Assembly: GCA_958295845.1 (NCBI GenBank)
Contig: OY282376.1
Location: forward strand, 1-64,000
DNA length: 64,000 nucleotides
Direction: 5' to 3'
DNA from: Caldilineaceae bacterium
Lineage (GTDB): Bacteria; Chloroflexota; Anaerolineae; Caldilineales; Caldilineaceae
Positions within the stretch are counted from its first letter, which is position 1, and each line of letters starts with the position of its first letter. Under the pieces are notes generated by a model. That model searched no databases. It saw only the letters and a program-made list of their open reading frames with translations, and had not been told where the DNA came from. Made by a program: the position numbers and the translations under genes. Positions 36,146 to 45,465 of the stretch are shown here, piece by piece.

Positions 36146-37207
36146 TCAGGTTTCAGATATCTCCACCGCCTCTCCCGTCTCGGCCGACCTGTACAGGGCA
36201 TCGGTGATCTGTTGCACCAGCAGCGCCTGTGACAGTGTCGTCTGGGGGGGCCGGTCTGTGCGGACCGCGGTCGCGAAGTCTTCCAACAGGGCGCGGTGGA
36301 TGTCCATGTAGGATTCGCTGCCCGTCCACAGCGTCTGGGGGATCGTTCCGTTTGCGCGGCTGCCTTCGAAGAACAGGATTTCCTTCTCCTGCGCCGGCGT
36401 CATCTGCAGGCGCAGCGAGCCGGCCTCCCCGATCACCTCCCAGGATGTCTCCGCCTGCGCGGCGGCGTACTCGCCGCGCTCATATGTGAGAACGATACCG
36501 TCGGCACAGCGCACCAGCCCGGCGATGTGTGTCTCCCCGTCGGATTCCGGCGCAACCGTATCGGCGAAGGTTGAGGGCACGCGCCAGCATTGCGCGAGGA
36601 CGGTCTGCGGGCGCAGGCGCCAGCCGCTGATGCCGAGCAGATAGTCCAGATCGTAGCAACCCCAGTTGACGAGAATGCCGCCGCCATTCAGTTCGCGGCT
36701 CAGCCGCCAGGCCGGCGGCGGCGTTTCCGGGGCCGGCCCCGCCGGGAAGATGGCGCGGCAGCGGAGCAGGCGCAGCGCGCCCAACTTGCCCTGGTCGATC
36801 CAGTCGGTGACAGCCCTGGTCGACTCCAGGAAGTGAAAGCGGGCGGAGCAGCAGGCCGCGACCCGGTCCCCCTGGACAGAGATGAGTTGGCGCACTTCCT
36901 CCGCGCTGCGGGCGACCGGCTTTTCCGTCAGCAGATGTTTACCGGCGCGCAGGGCTTGCAGCCCCAGTTCGATGCGGAAAGAGGCCGGCAGCGCCAGGAC
37001 CACAGCCTCTACCCGCGCGTCGGCGAGGAGTTCTGCCCCGCTGCTGTAAACGGTCTCCACTTTGTGTGCAGCGGCCATCTTCTCCGCCAGCGGCCGCTGT
37101 ACGTCGGCGACGGCAACCAGTTCGATCTGTTCGGAGGCCGCGGCTGCCTGTGCGTGGGCGCCGCCGATCGTTCCGCACCCGATGATGCCGAGCCGCAGGG
37201 GTGTCAT
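36146..37207 (-). CDS. Gfo/Idh/MocA family NAD(P)-dependent oxidoreductase
   Basis: 353 residues, ATG with AGGAAC. Rossmann start LRLGIIGCGTIGGAHAQAAA, then the family motif AGKHLLTEKPVARSAEE with the EKP lysine that positions the sugar. The C-terminal domain follows (LNGGGILVNWGCYDLDYLLG, with the usual His of GxHxxD replaced by Tyr in the CYDLDYL stretch). Such enzymes oxidise sugars or inositols in the cytoplasm. It is first in the minus-strand trio with the isomerase and enolase-superfamily genes. Confidence 0.92.
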   Translation of the reverse strand: MTPLRLGIIGCGTIGGAHAQAAAASEQIELVAVADVQRPLAEKMAAAHKVETVYSSGAELLADARVEAVVLALPASFRIELGLQALRAGKHLLTEKPVARSAEEVRQLISVQGDRVAACCSARFHFLESTRAVTDWIDQGKLGALRLLRCRAIFPAGPAPETPPPAWRLSRELNGGGILVNWGCYDLDYLLGISGWRLRPQTVLAQCWRVPSTFADTVAPESDGETHIAGLVRCADGIVLTYERGEYAAAQAETSWEVIGEAGSLRLQMTPAQEKEILFFEGSRANGTIPQTLWTGSESYMDIHRALLEDFATAVRTDRPPQTTLSQALLVQQITDALYRSAETGEAVEISET

Positions 37208-37275
37208 TCGCTCAGTTCCTTCATGCTACAATGACAGCTGACGGGATACATACCCTCACGCAAAGGAAGGCGCAT

Positions 37276-38034
37276 ATGAGTGCCCCCTCCCCATCCTGGC
37301 AACGACTTTATGCCGACGAAGAGTTCAGTTGGATCTGGCCGCCTGCGTATGAGCCTAATTCGAATCCGCCCGAGCTGGAGCAAATTCTTTCCCTGCTGAA
37401 GCCGCAAAAAGGAGCACGGTTTCTTGATCTGGCCTGCGGGCTGGGCTGGCTGACGATCCCGATGGCCCTGCGCGGCTTTCAGGTGACCGGTTACGACCTC
37501 AGCGACGCCATGCTGACACGCGCCCAGGAATCAGCCGAACAGGCAGATGCGCAACTCGGGTGGGTTCGCGGGGACATGCGCAGCCTGCCAGCCAGCTGGA
37601 CCGCGACCTTCGATTTCGTCACCCTCACGCTCAGCGAGTTCGGATGCTTTGATGACGAATCGGACAATCAACGGGTGCTCGCTGAAGCGGCGCGTGTCCT
37701 CAAGAGCGGCGGGCGCTTTCTCCTTGACATCGTTGTGAACCGTGACGAGCTGATCCTGAATGGCGATCGCAACAACAGCTTTGACGGCGGCGGGTTCTTC
37801 ATCGTAGACAAGGGGAGCCTTGACATTACGAGCGGTATCTTCACCAGGGCTTTCCAGTGGTATCGCCAGGGCCAGCGTCACGAAACCAGCTGGCAGATCC
37901 GGGCCTATACAGCGCCGGAGGTGAAGCGGATGTTGGACCAAGCCGGCTTCCGCGAACTGTCAGCTTACAGGAACTATGCCGGAGACAGCCTGACGCGGGA
38001 CAGCGCCGGAATGGTGTTTCTGGCACAGAAGTAA
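37276..38034 (+). CDS. Class I SAM-dependent methyltransferase
   Basis: 252 residues from the ATG at 37276, which has AAAGGAAGG upstream; the longer frame would overlap the divergent oxidoreductase gene. Motif I is ARFLDLACGLGWLTIPMA, followed by GFQVTGYDLSDAMLTRA (acidic end of strand 2) and WVRGDMRSLP. Motif IV region FDFVTLTLSEFGCF and post-motif LKSGGRFLLDIV are typical. The second half (TSWQIRAYTAPEVKRMLDQA, GFRELSAYRNY) fits small-molecule methyltransferases. Substrate unknown. It is convergent with the gene at 38051. Confidence 0.9.
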   Translation: MSAPSPSWQRLYADEEFSWIWPPAYEPNSNPPELEQILSLLKPQKGARFLDLACGLGWLTIPMALRGFQVTGYDLSDAMLTRAQESAEQADAQLGWVRGDMRSLPASWTATFDFVTLTLSEFGCFDDESDNQRVLAEAARVLKSGGRFLLDIVVNRDELILNGDRNNSFDGGGFFIVDKGSLDITSGIFTRAFQWYRQGQRHETSWQIRAYTAPEVKRMLDQAGFRELSAYRNYAGDSLTRDSAGMVFLAQK

Positions 38035-38050
38035 CCCGTCCTGCGAATCC

Positions 38051-39448
38051 CTATGTCGATTCAGATGCCGTTGTCAGTTCAGCCCCTGTAACGTCTTTGC
38101 GTATTCGCGCCCCATCGTAATCCAGCGCCGGGCCAAGCACCGCCGTCGTCATGCCGGCGTGGTTTTCGCGCCCATGACCGCGGGCAATGGCGCTGACCGA
38201 GCGCGCCGAACAGCCGTGGTCGCGGCCGTCCGGGAAGGCGGCGCGCGCCAGGAGAAAGTAGGTGCGGGCCAGATCCACGGCGCGTGTCTGCAGCGCGCTG
38301 TTCCCCTTTATCTCCGCGGCCACCGCCAGCGTAATCGGATTGTGACGCCGCTCGCGGCCGTCTTCCAGCCAGCGCGGCGCGTCGGAGCGTTTGCCCACGC
38401 CGGATGCGCGGCGGGCGGGGCGTTTGTACTCTGTGTCCAGGGTGACTTCGGTGATGTCGAAGGGGTCGAGCCGGGCCACAGCCTCCAATACCGCCTTGTC
38501 GTAGCGTTCGTCGCCGGTCCAGCGGCGATAGGTCCGCACCGCATCGGCGGCGGCGCCGGCGTCCGCGTCGGCCAGCTGCGCGGCCAGCGGCTGCAGCAGC
38601 CGTTCGGCCGCCTGTCGAAAGCGGAGCTCGCCGCTCTCTTGCCACAGGCGCAGGAATGTGTTGACGGCGTCGGAGCCGAGGAGATTCTCCGCCCGGTCGA
38701 CCTCCGCCTGCAGGTCGGGAGCTTCGCCCATGAAGGAGTAGTAGAGCGCTTTATCTTCATCGCTGAATTCGTACAGAATGTCTGCGGGGGTCAGGGCAAT
38801 CGGCAGCGCATCCCCCGCCAGGATGGCGTCCGCCCACTCTCCCGCGTAGGTCGTGGCCAGCTCGATATAACGCTTCCCGGTTGTCTCCGTCTGCGGGTTC
38901 GACGCCGCCAGCAGGCAGATGTTGACGCAGCGCAGATGGTCGGGCGAATTGAGGGCCATGCCCGGCTCGGTGCGCAACCCGTTGGCGCCGAAGAAGAGCG
39001 AGTGGAAACGCCGCCGGTCCCAATCGAACCAGTCCGGCGCGCCGGTCGACCAGTTGCCCATGTGCTCGGCGGCATCGTCAAGCTGCCGGGCCGTCTCGCG
39101 GTCGTCCGGGAGGACCCGTTGCAGGGCGCCCAGGAATAGCTCATAGTGCTCGGTACCGTGGTGCGCCTCCTGCAGGCGCCAGTAACCGTGCCGCCACTGT
39201 TGCGTCTTGTTGAAATGATCGCGGATGCGGTCGCGCTTCTGTTGCAGAAAGCGCAGAATGCGTTCGTCCGGACCGGCTCGCAGCAGCGGCTCCCAGCCGG
39301 TGGTGTAGGTGCCCTGATCATGGATATCTGTGGCCGGCTCGTCGGCGTAGCGGTCGATGGCTTCGTATGCCCACCGGCGCAACACATCCAGGAAGCGCTG
39401 GCAGGCGTGGGGCAGGTCGTGGGAGGGCTCGATCTGGCGCCTGTACAT
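38051..39448 (-). CDS. Large helical protein of unknown function beside the fucosidase
   Basis: 465 residues from the ATG at 39448, which lies two bases after the fucosidase stop and follows an AGGGG site; the frame is open upstream but overlaps the fucosidase. No signal peptide. The protein is mostly helical with repeated aromatic-rich turns (HDQGTYTTGWEPLLRAGPDE, WRHGYWRLQEAHHGTEHYE, MALNSPDHLRCVNICLLAA, LRLWQESGELRFRQAAERL), an arrangement like (alpha/alpha)6 toroids of glycan-acting enzymes. I do not recognise a named family. Translational coupling to the fucosidase suggests a role in the same glycan pathway. Confidence 0.75.
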   Translation of the reverse strand: MYRRQIEPSHDLPHACQRFLDVLRRWAYEAIDRYADEPATDIHDQGTYTTGWEPLLRAGPDERILRFLQQKRDRIRDHFNKTQQWRHGYWRLQEAHHGTEHYELFLGALQRVLPDDRETARQLDDAAEHMGNWSTGAPDWFDWDRRRFHSLFFGANGLRTEPGMALNSPDHLRCVNICLLAASNPQTETTGKRYIELATTYAGEWADAILAGDALPIALTPADILYEFSDEDKALYYSFMGEAPDLQAEVDRAENLLGSDAVNTFLRLWQESGELRFRQAAERLLQPLAAQLADADAGAAADAVRTYRRWTGDERYDKAVLEAVARLDPFDITEVTLDTEYKRPARRASGVGKRSDAPRWLEDGRERRHNPITLAVAAEIKGNSALQTRAVDLARTYFLLARAAFPDGRDHGCSARSVSAIARGHGRENHAGMTTAVLGPALDYDGARIRKDVTGAELTTASEST

Positions 39449-39450
39449 GG

Positions 39451-40854
39451 CTACCCCTGCAGCTCGATCTTGAATGTATAGGCGTGATCGCACGGGCGCT
39501 GCCTGGGCGTGCTGACGGTCAGCGCGTTCTCGTCCTGTTTCCAGGTGACAGGCTCGTCGCTGCCGAGCATCGAAACGCCGCTGACGCGCCCGCCGACCGA
39601 AGAGCCGCTGCCCAGCGAAGTGATGGCAGCCTCGCTGCCGGGCCAGCCCAGCAGGATGGCATAGAGCGCATTGTCCTTCTGCGTGAAGCGCACATCTTTG
39701 GGGGTGAAGGGCTGGTTCTTGCGCTCGGACATGTGCCCGTCCTCCACAGCCGTATCGCCCTCGCCGAACCGCTCCCAGTGGCGCGTGCCGTAGATGGCCT
39801 CCCCGTTCACATCCAGCCATGCGCCCAGATCGAGCAGCAGCTGGGTCGCTTGCGCGGGGATGACGCCGTCGGCGCGCGGGCCGACGTTCAGGAGCAGGTT
39901 GCCGTTCTTGCTTACGATGTCGATCAGGTCGTGGATGATGGTTGCGGGGCTCTTGAACTCGTCGTCCTCGATGTAGCTCCAGGCCTTGTAGCTGACCGCG
40001 GTGTCGGTCTGCCAGTAGTGCGGGCGGATGTCGTCGAGCTTGCCCCGTTCGACATCGTAGATGGCGACGCCGTCGGGGAACTTGTCCTTGTACTGGAGGA
40101 TGGGTTCGCTGCCCCACTCCAGCGCGCGGTTGTAGTAGTAGGCGGCGACCTGCGGGCGGTAGGGCGCGAATTCGTCGAAATGCCAGCCGAAATCGAACCA
40201 GAGCACATCCGGGCGGAAGTAGTCGATCATCTCAAGGGTGCGCGCGTACCAGTTCTGCAGAAAGTCCCAGCTGGCGGGCGCGTCTTCCGGGTGGGGCGGG
40301 TTGTAGAGTTCCTCCAGGCCGGGATCGGTGGTGTCGAAGTCGTTGGCGTAGGTGTAGTAGCGCCAGTTGAAGGCCCGGTGGCTGGAGACGCCGAATTTGA
40401 GGCCGGCGGCGCGGGTCTCTTGTTCCAGCTCCTTGCAGACATCCCGCTTTGGTCCCATCAGGGCCGCGTTCCAGCGGGTATGGGTGCTGGCGTACATGGG
40501 GAAGCCGTCGTGGTGTTCGGCGACGGGCACGATGTAACGGGCGCCGGCCTTCTGGAACAGGTCGATCCACTGGGCCGGGTCCCAGTTTTCCGCTTTGAAC
40601 AGGGGGATGAAATCCTTGTATCCGAACTTGGAGGGATGGCCCCAGGTCTTCGTGTGGTGCTGGTGGTAGTTCGGCCCCTTGCGTGAAATCTCGTCCCGGT
40701 ACATGAAGCGGGGGTACCATTCGTTATCGAAGGCAGGGACGGAGTAGGGGCCCCAGTGGATGAAGATGCCCAGCTTATCGTTCATGAACCATTCGGGCAC
40801 CTCATAGTTTTGCAGGGAGTCCCAGGTCGGTTCGTAGCGAAAATCCGTGGTCAT
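39451..40854 (-). CDS. Alpha-L-fucosidase, glycoside hydrolase family 29
   Basis: 467 residues, no signal peptide. GH29 signatures: WFMNDKLGIFIHWGPYSVPA, FKAENWDPAQWIDLFQKAGA, VAEHHDGFPMY, GLKFGVSSHRAFNW and the nucleophile in DVLWFDFGWHF, where D221 fits. GNLLLNVGPRADGVIP is the end of the catalytic barrel; a beta-sandwich domain follows. It removes fucose from glycans by a retaining mechanism, here in the cytoplasm, so imported oligosaccharides are the likely substrate. A palindrome suited to a LacI-type regulator lies upstream. Confidence 0.95.
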   Translation of the reverse strand: MTTDFRYEPTWDSLQNYEVPEWFMNDKLGIFIHWGPYSVPAFDNEWYPRFMYRDEISRKGPNYHQHHTKTWGHPSKFGYKDFIPLFKAENWDPAQWIDLFQKAGARYIVPVAEHHDGFPMYASTHTRWNAALMGPKRDVCKELEQETRAAGLKFGVSSHRAFNWRYYTYANDFDTTDPGLEELYNPPHPEDAPASWDFLQNWYARTLEMIDYFRPDVLWFDFGWHFDEFAPYRPQVAAYYYNRALEWGSEPILQYKDKFPDGVAIYDVERGKLDDIRPHYWQTDTAVSYKAWSYIEDDEFKSPATIIHDLIDIVSKNGNLLLNVGPRADGVIPAQATQLLLDLGAWLDVNGEAIYGTRHWERFGEGDTAVEDGHMSERKNQPFTPKDVRFTQKDNALYAILLGWPGSEAAITSLGSGSSVGGRVSGVSMLGSDEPVTWKQDENALTVSTPRQRPCDHAYTFKIELQG

Positions 40855-40884
40855 TGGATAGCTCCGTGGAGGTTTATTGCGCGC

Positions 40885-40898
40885 GGCAACCGGTTGCC
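40885..40898. promoter_or_regulatory. Candidate LacI-family operator
   Basis: GGCAACCGGTTGCC is a perfect 14-bp palindrome with the central CG typical of LacI/GalR operators. It ends 31 bases before the fucosidase start and lies downstream of a possible -10 box (TATATT, minus strand, about 40917-40922), a position suited to repression. No LacI-type gene is in the window. Confidence 0.65.
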
Positions 40899-41131
40899 TG
40901 CCGTTATCTTGATCGGAATATAGTCGAGGGTTGGTTCAATGCGCTACGGCTTCATCTTATGAGGGCTGATATTCCAGGGAAGTATAGAGGGGTACGCCCG
41001 TGGTGTCCAATCCATGCGGGCTGAATTCCTGACCGGAGTTGACGCCGGCGGTTGGACTTTGGGCGACGTGTGGACCGCCCTGCTTGCAAAGCGAACGGGC
41101 CGAATCGCGGGCCATTCTGCAACTGCACTGG

Positions 41132-41515
41132 TCACGGTTTATGAAACTGACCGGCCAGCAGGATGCCGAGCGCGGCGCAGAGGAGGCTGAGGCCGTTGTT
41201 GGCGAGGATATTGACGAGGCCGGCCCAGACGCGGCCGTTCTGCCAGAAGGCGATGCTCTCGACGGCGAAGGTGGAGAAGGTGGTAAAGGAGCCGAGAAAG
41301 CCGACAAACAGGAGGAGCCGCAGCTGTGGCGACAGGGAAAGATAGTGGGAGCCGGCCGCCACCAGGAAGCCGAGCAGCAGGCTGCCGGCGGCATTGACGG
41401 TCAGGGTGCCATAGGGGAAGGCCGACCCCAGTTTCGCTGCCAGCCACAGGCTGATAAAGTAGCGGGCGTTGGCGCCCAGCACAGCGCCCAGGCCGATCCA
41501 GAGTACGTTCGTCAT
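41132..41515 (-). CDS. crcB: Fluoride exporter CrcB/Fluc
   Basis: 127 residues, four membrane helices. Signatures: GLGAVLGANARYFISLW, PYGTLTVNAAGSLLLGFL and the conserved GFLGSFTTFSTF, which lines the fluoride pore and holds the central sodium. It works as a dimer that lets fluoride leave the cell. Only one crcB is present; many species carry two. The leader (41516-41620) is GC-rich with a GGTGATGGGCGCC stretch that is suggestive of, but does not match, the fluoride riboswitch core. Confidence 0.95.
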   Translation of the reverse strand: MTNVLWIGLGAVLGANARYFISLWLAAKLGSAFPYGTLTVNAAGSLLLGFLVAAGSHYLSLSPQLRLLLFVGFLGSFTTFSTFAVESIAFWQNGRVWAGLVNILANNGLSLLCAALGILLAGQFHKP

Positions 41516-41709
41516 TTTATAGCTCGCCTAGGCGCCCATCACCGCCCACGCTGCCTGCGCGCGCAAACGGCGGTACGGAAGCGCTTGCAACGTTCACAGT
41601 TCAAGTAGGAGGTCGGGCGTGTGAGCGCGTACGCCCGCTGCGGGGTCCGGCGGCCGAGCATGGGGAAGTGGGCAAGGTGCAGTGGGCAAGGGGCCCGGCT
41701 GCATGATGC

Positions 41710-43287
41710 TTACTCGGTCTCAGCCGCTGCGCCCTGGGGCGGCCGGCTCGCCAGCGGGCCGATCCATTCTGAGAACAGCACGTCGGCGACTTCTGGGTCG
41801 ACCCCGCGCAACGCCGCCAACATATCCCCGGGCGTTACGATCTTGTACTGATAGTCGGTCAGGTAGTCCTGCAAGAACTGTTTGAATTCCCGCTCTCCCA
41901 GCGTCCGGCGGATTGCGGAGAAAAAGAGCGCGCCCTTGCCGTAGACGATGCCCTCGTAAATCCTTCCGTCGGCAAAGGCCGTCACCGGTTGCGCGAGCGC
42001 CGCATCCTGTTCGCGGCTGATCAGCCCGTCAACGACCGCCTGCCAGCGGCGGTATTCCAGAATGTCGGCCTCGTCCTGGCCGTGTACCGCCTCATAGTAG
42101 ATGCGGCTGGAGTATTCGGCCAGCCCTTCATCGACCCAGGGCTCGTTGACGGGATCGTTGTGGACAAGCTGGTACCACCACTGGTGCGCGACTTCGTGGA
42201 CCGCCCGAATCTCCAGCTGGTCCCGGTAGCGGTCATACAACTGTACGCCGAGCAGAAAGACCTGTGGGTATTCCATCCCCCGGAAGCTGATCGGCGCGGA
42301 CGCCACCCGCAGCTCAGGGTATGGATAGGGCCCGAACCAGTCGCTGTACACCCGCAGCGCGGCCGCTGTGTGCTGCAGAACGGCCCGCCCCGCCTCTTCA
42401 TGTTCCGGCAGCCAGTAGCTGGTGACGCGGGTGCCGTACGCGTCCAGGCTGTCGGATTGGAAGCGATCGCTCATGTGGACGATGAACTCGCGCGACAGCT
42501 CTGTCTCCCACCGGTGTTGGATATTCCCTTCACCGACCACAGTGGAGGTGATCAACTGGCCGCTCGCGACAGGGATCTGATCGATGGGGATGGTTCCGGT
42601 AACGACAAATCGGGAGGTCTGATTGAAGGCCGCGTCCCCGCGGCTGGTGCCCCGCTCCAGCCACCAGCGCCCGCTCGCCGCGGTCGGCCCCGGCATGTAG
42701 ACGGCGAGTGAGGGATAGAAGAGCGGCAGGCTCAGGAAATCCTGGCTGAGGCCGAAGAGGCGGTAGGCGCCCGTCGTGTCCGCGCCCCAGTGGGGGATGC
42801 GCAGCTGCCAGCTCAGATAGACATTGGTTGACTGCCCGCGCAGCAGCGCCCGCGGCAGGTCCACGCGTATGGCGGTGTTCTGCTCCAGATAGGTAAAGGG
42901 AACAGTGCTGCCCTCGACCGTCACGTTCTGAATGCTGAACTCGCCGTTGTAGTGGGGCAACGCCGGGTAGAGGCGAAAGACCAGGTGCGTCCAGGGGTCG
43001 GCGCTGGTGTTCGGGACGCGTACATAGGCCGACCCTTGCAGAAAGATCAGATCTTCGCTGAGGGAGAACTCGATCTCATAGTGCGGCATGGCGCCGAGCG
43101 CTGCCAGCGGGTCTTCTTCTTGCGTGGTTGAGGAGCGTATCCCGCTACAGGCGGCCAACAGGATCAGCAGCAGCACAAGGCTGATCCCCACCGCGCCGTA
43201 CGCGGGGTGGGCGATTGTCGCCCCTCTTCTCTTCACGCTCTCCTCTGCGCTGGGGGGCATGAGAGGCAATGGCTGCGGCTGATTCAT
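41710..43287 (-). CDS. M1-family (gluzincin) metallopeptidase-like lipoprotein
   Basis: 525 residues. An N-terminal hydrophobic segment ends in lipobox LLAAC (Cys47), so it is probably a lipoprotein with a longer cytoplasmic lead than usual. The N-terminal half has beta-rich features of M1 aminopeptidases (HYEIEFSLSEDLIFLQGSAY, HLVFRLYPALPHYNG). The catalytic site is H364-E365-x-x-H368 (VHEVAHQWW) with the third zinc ligand E387 (WVDEGLAEY), the exact M1 spacing. The usual GAMEN motif appears degenerate (SFRGMEYPQ). It probably trims peptides outside the membrane. Confidence 0.9.
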   Translation of the reverse strand: MNQPQPLPLMPPSAEESVKRRGATIAHPAYGAVGISLVLLLILLAACSGIRSSTTQEEDPLAALGAMPHYEIEFSLSEDLIFLQGSAYVRVPNTSADPWTHLVFRLYPALPHYNGEFSIQNVTVEGSTVPFTYLEQNTAIRVDLPRALLRGQSTNVYLSWQLRIPHWGADTTGAYRLFGLSQDFLSLPLFYPSLAVYMPGPTAASGRWWLERGTSRGDAAFNQTSRFVVTGTIPIDQIPVASGQLITSTVVGEGNIQHRWETELSREFIVHMSDRFQSDSLDAYGTRVTSYWLPEHEEAGRAVLQHTAAALRVYSDWFGPYPYPELRVASAPISFRGMEYPQVFLLGVQLYDRYRDQLEIRAVHEVAHQWWYQLVHNDPVNEPWVDEGLAEYSSRIYYEAVHGQDEADILEYRRWQAVVDGLISREQDAALAQPVTAFADGRIYEGIVYGKGALFFSAIRRTLGEREFKQFLQDYLTDYQYKIVTPGDMLAALRGVDPEVADVLFSEWIGPLASRPPQGAAAETE

Positions 43288-43452
43288 GGTGACGGTAACG
43301 ATTTAAAGTAGGCTATGCACCAGAATGTGAATTGTTCAGAATCCGGTCAAGAAGTGAAATATGATTGAACAGGCGGCGAACGACTGGCTCCGGCACGATG
43401 TGTTTGCTCTCAAAATGCGCTCAAATGACGAAGCAGTAGCGCATTGAGCGAC

Positions 43453-44034
43453 TTAATCCTGCCAGCCCCGAAATGTCGTACGCAAATCCCTGACGAAACG
43501 CTGCAACGAATCGTCCGCTTGTGCGGCGCGGTCGATATCCATGTGATGCACAATATCTTCGGCGTACTCGATGCCTCCAAGAAAGGGTGTGCCGCCTGCG
43601 GCGCGAATCTCTTCGATCAACTTTCGTTTGTACAGTTTACGGACGCACTTGCGATCCGGCGCCTGACAGCCACGGCCGAACACTGCTCTGAAAGCGGCGC
43701 CGTCGAGTAGCAGCCAGCGCTCGACGTGTGGATCGGGAATGGCCAGGAGAACAGGCGCCGGGGCATCCGGGGGACCGATCTCCCTGCTGCGTTCGTTCAG
43801 TCCTTTGCAGTTGGCGTCAGTGGCAACGACAATCAGGTCTGGCCAGGGCGTGCCCTGCCGCTCCAGATCGCGTATATAAACCTTAAGCTCGGCGATAACT
43901 TTGCCGTGTCCACCGACAACGTTCCGCCAATCGAACTTCACATTGAAATCGAATTCTGCAGCGATCTTCCCTACGATTGCGCCGATAATTTTTTCGTGAG
44001 CGTCGTCTTCGACAAAAAGAGCGATATTACGCAT
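43453..44034 (-). CDS. TOPRIM-like (RloB/DUF4276-like) partner of an AAA ATPase
   Basis: 193 residues; the ATG at 44034 sits inside the end of the ATPase gene with an 8-base overlap and GGGGTGA upstream. Motifs resemble TOPRIM-type nucleases seen in OLD and RloB proteins: NIALFVEDDAHEKII (acidic first motif), DLIVVATDANCKG (second, D-x-N instead of D-x-D), and LLAIPDPHVERWLLLD, the Pro-Glu-Trp pattern of RloB-like families. C-terminal part IEEIRAAGG and LQRFVRDLRTTF. The coupled ATPase plus TOPRIM arrangement is that of several phage-defence systems (OLD/Gabija/PARIS class). Function is inferred. Confidence 0.7.
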   Translation of the reverse strand: MRNIALFVEDDAHEKIIGAIVGKIAAEFDFNVKFDWRNVVGGHGKVIAELKVYIRDLERQGTPWPDLIVVATDANCKGLNERSREIGPPDAPAPVLLAIPDPHVERWLLLDGAAFRAVFGRGCQAPDRKCVRKLYKRKLIEEIRAAGGTPFLGGIEYAEDIVHHMDIDRAAQADDSLQRFVRDLRTTFRGWQD

Positions 44035-45340
44035 CAAAATCACCCCGTATCATGCGTGCCGACACGGGGAGGTTTTCTTGCGCGTCACAGAAAGCCCTAT
44101 CGATATCGCTGCCTCGCCCCAATGGCCCCCAATCGGTGGCAAAGGGCTCGATGCGGGTGCGGCGCTCCAAGCGGCGTACCACATAAAGACATTCGTCGGC
44201 CAGCAGATCGGGAAGGATCGGCGAGTGTGTCGTGATAATGTGCTGTGTCTGATTGAGGATTTCCTGTGTTTTCAGGAGCTCCGCGATCAACCGGATTCGG
44301 CGCGGGTGGACGCCATTCTCCGGTTCTTCGAATCCGACCAGCGCGGGGGCATTTTCAACTCCAGTCAGGGCCAACAGCCCAAGTAGACGCAACGTGCCTT
44401 CAGAGAGGACGCGAGCCGGCATTGCTACACCACCTTCGTTGAGGCGTAGTTCGACCTCGCCAAGATCGCTCACATCGACTTCAATACCATCGAAATTGGG
44501 CAGAAGGGTATGCAGCGCCTTTTCGACCGCCTTGAACCGACTGGCGTCAAGCGACTTCATCGTGTTCAGAAAGGCGGCGAGCTCCTCCCCCATCAGTCCC
44601 AGATGACGCACTTCCTTGACCGGATTGGCCGCGCGCATGCGTTCGCGCGGCTCGAAGTAGAAAAATAACCAGTTTTCCAGTTCGCGCCGCGCCGCCACCA
44701 AGTGCGGATAGTGCGGAGGATAATGCGGCATCGAGAGGATGCTGTGGTCCAGGTAACGATCATAGTAAGTGGGGTGCGCCTGCCCTTCCAATCGCAGGTG
44801 TATCTTCTCCCCCTGCCCTTCAATGAAAGGCTTGCGTTTGCCGGTCGGCTCTCCATTCGCGTTCAAAGCGGCCAGATACTCGTCGGTTACACGCAGGACA
44901 CCCGACTGGGGCAGCATCTCAACTTCGATACGGTAGCGCAGCTCCCGTTCGCGTACGGGCGCGGGTCCCCTGCTTCCTTCATTCAACCCATTTTCGCCGC
45001 TCGGACGGCGCATCTCACGTATCTGCCGGTTGACCGCGTTGATTACGGCATCCGACAAGCTCAGGTCCGCCTCGATGGAGAAGCGCAGACTCTCCTGGTC
45101 AAGTAACCCTTTGATTCCTCCTTCCCCGATGGTAAAGGACTCAAGCGGCTTGCCCCGATAGGGAGGATCGAAGGCCTCCTTGAGCGTGCGGCTCGTCCCC
45201 ATTTTCGATAGCAGCTGCAACGCGTCCAGGAAATTGCTCTTGCCGGCGGCATTTGGTCCGAACAGGACTACAAGCTGGGACAGATTCACCTCTACGTCTT
45301 CAAGAGACTTGTAACCACGTATATGTATACGCTTCAGCAT
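44027..45340 (-). CDS. AAA ATPase of the OLD/RloA-like class
   Basis: 437 residues, ATG with GGAGAC. N-terminal ABC-type ATPase: RIHIRGYKSLEDVEVNLSQL, Walker A FGPNAAGKSNFLDAL (28-40). A long middle region with a beta-rich insertion follows. The C-terminal half has the signature-like VLSEGTLRLLGLLAL, Walker B LVGFEEPENGVHP and the switch IITTHSPILPDLL. These belong to the AAA_21-type SMC-like family in OLD, RloA and PARIS AriA. Together with the overlapping TOPRIM-like gene it makes a likely two-gene defence unit. The next gene upstream is the divergent nurA-like gene. Confidence 0.85.
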   Translation of the reverse strand: MLKRIHIRGYKSLEDVEVNLSQLVVLFGPNAAGKSNFLDALQLLSKMGTSRTLKEAFDPPYRGKPLESFTIGEGGIKGLLDQESLRFSIEADLSLSDAVINAVNRQIREMRRPSGENGLNEGSRGPAPVRERELRYRIEVEMLPQSGVLRVTDEYLAALNANGEPTGKRKPFIEGQGEKIHLRLEGQAHPTYYDRYLDHSILSMPHYPPHYPHLVAARRELENWLFFYFEPRERMRAANPVKEVRHLGLMGEELAAFLNTMKSLDASRFKAVEKALHTLLPNFDGIEVDVSDLGEVELRLNEGGVAMPARVLSEGTLRLLGLLALTGVENAPALVGFEEPENGVHPRRIRLIAELLKTQEILNQTQHIITTHSPILPDLLADECLYVVRRLERRTRIEPFATDWGPLGRGSDIDRAFCDAQENLPVSARMIRGDFDA

Positions 45341-45465
45341 GGTGGCGTCTCCACGAACTGTTCATATTCTGTCCAACTCGGCCTGATTCCATAAGACGGC
45401 CGTGACTCGTGTCCCCTTATAATAACATAGCCGGACTGCGCAAGGTAAAATATGCACGGATGTGC

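Noticed and set aside
41516..41620. Fluoride riboswitch before crcB
   Set aside because: GGTGATGGGCGCC resembles part of the conserved core, but the remaining conserved segments and pseudoknot partners could not be placed.
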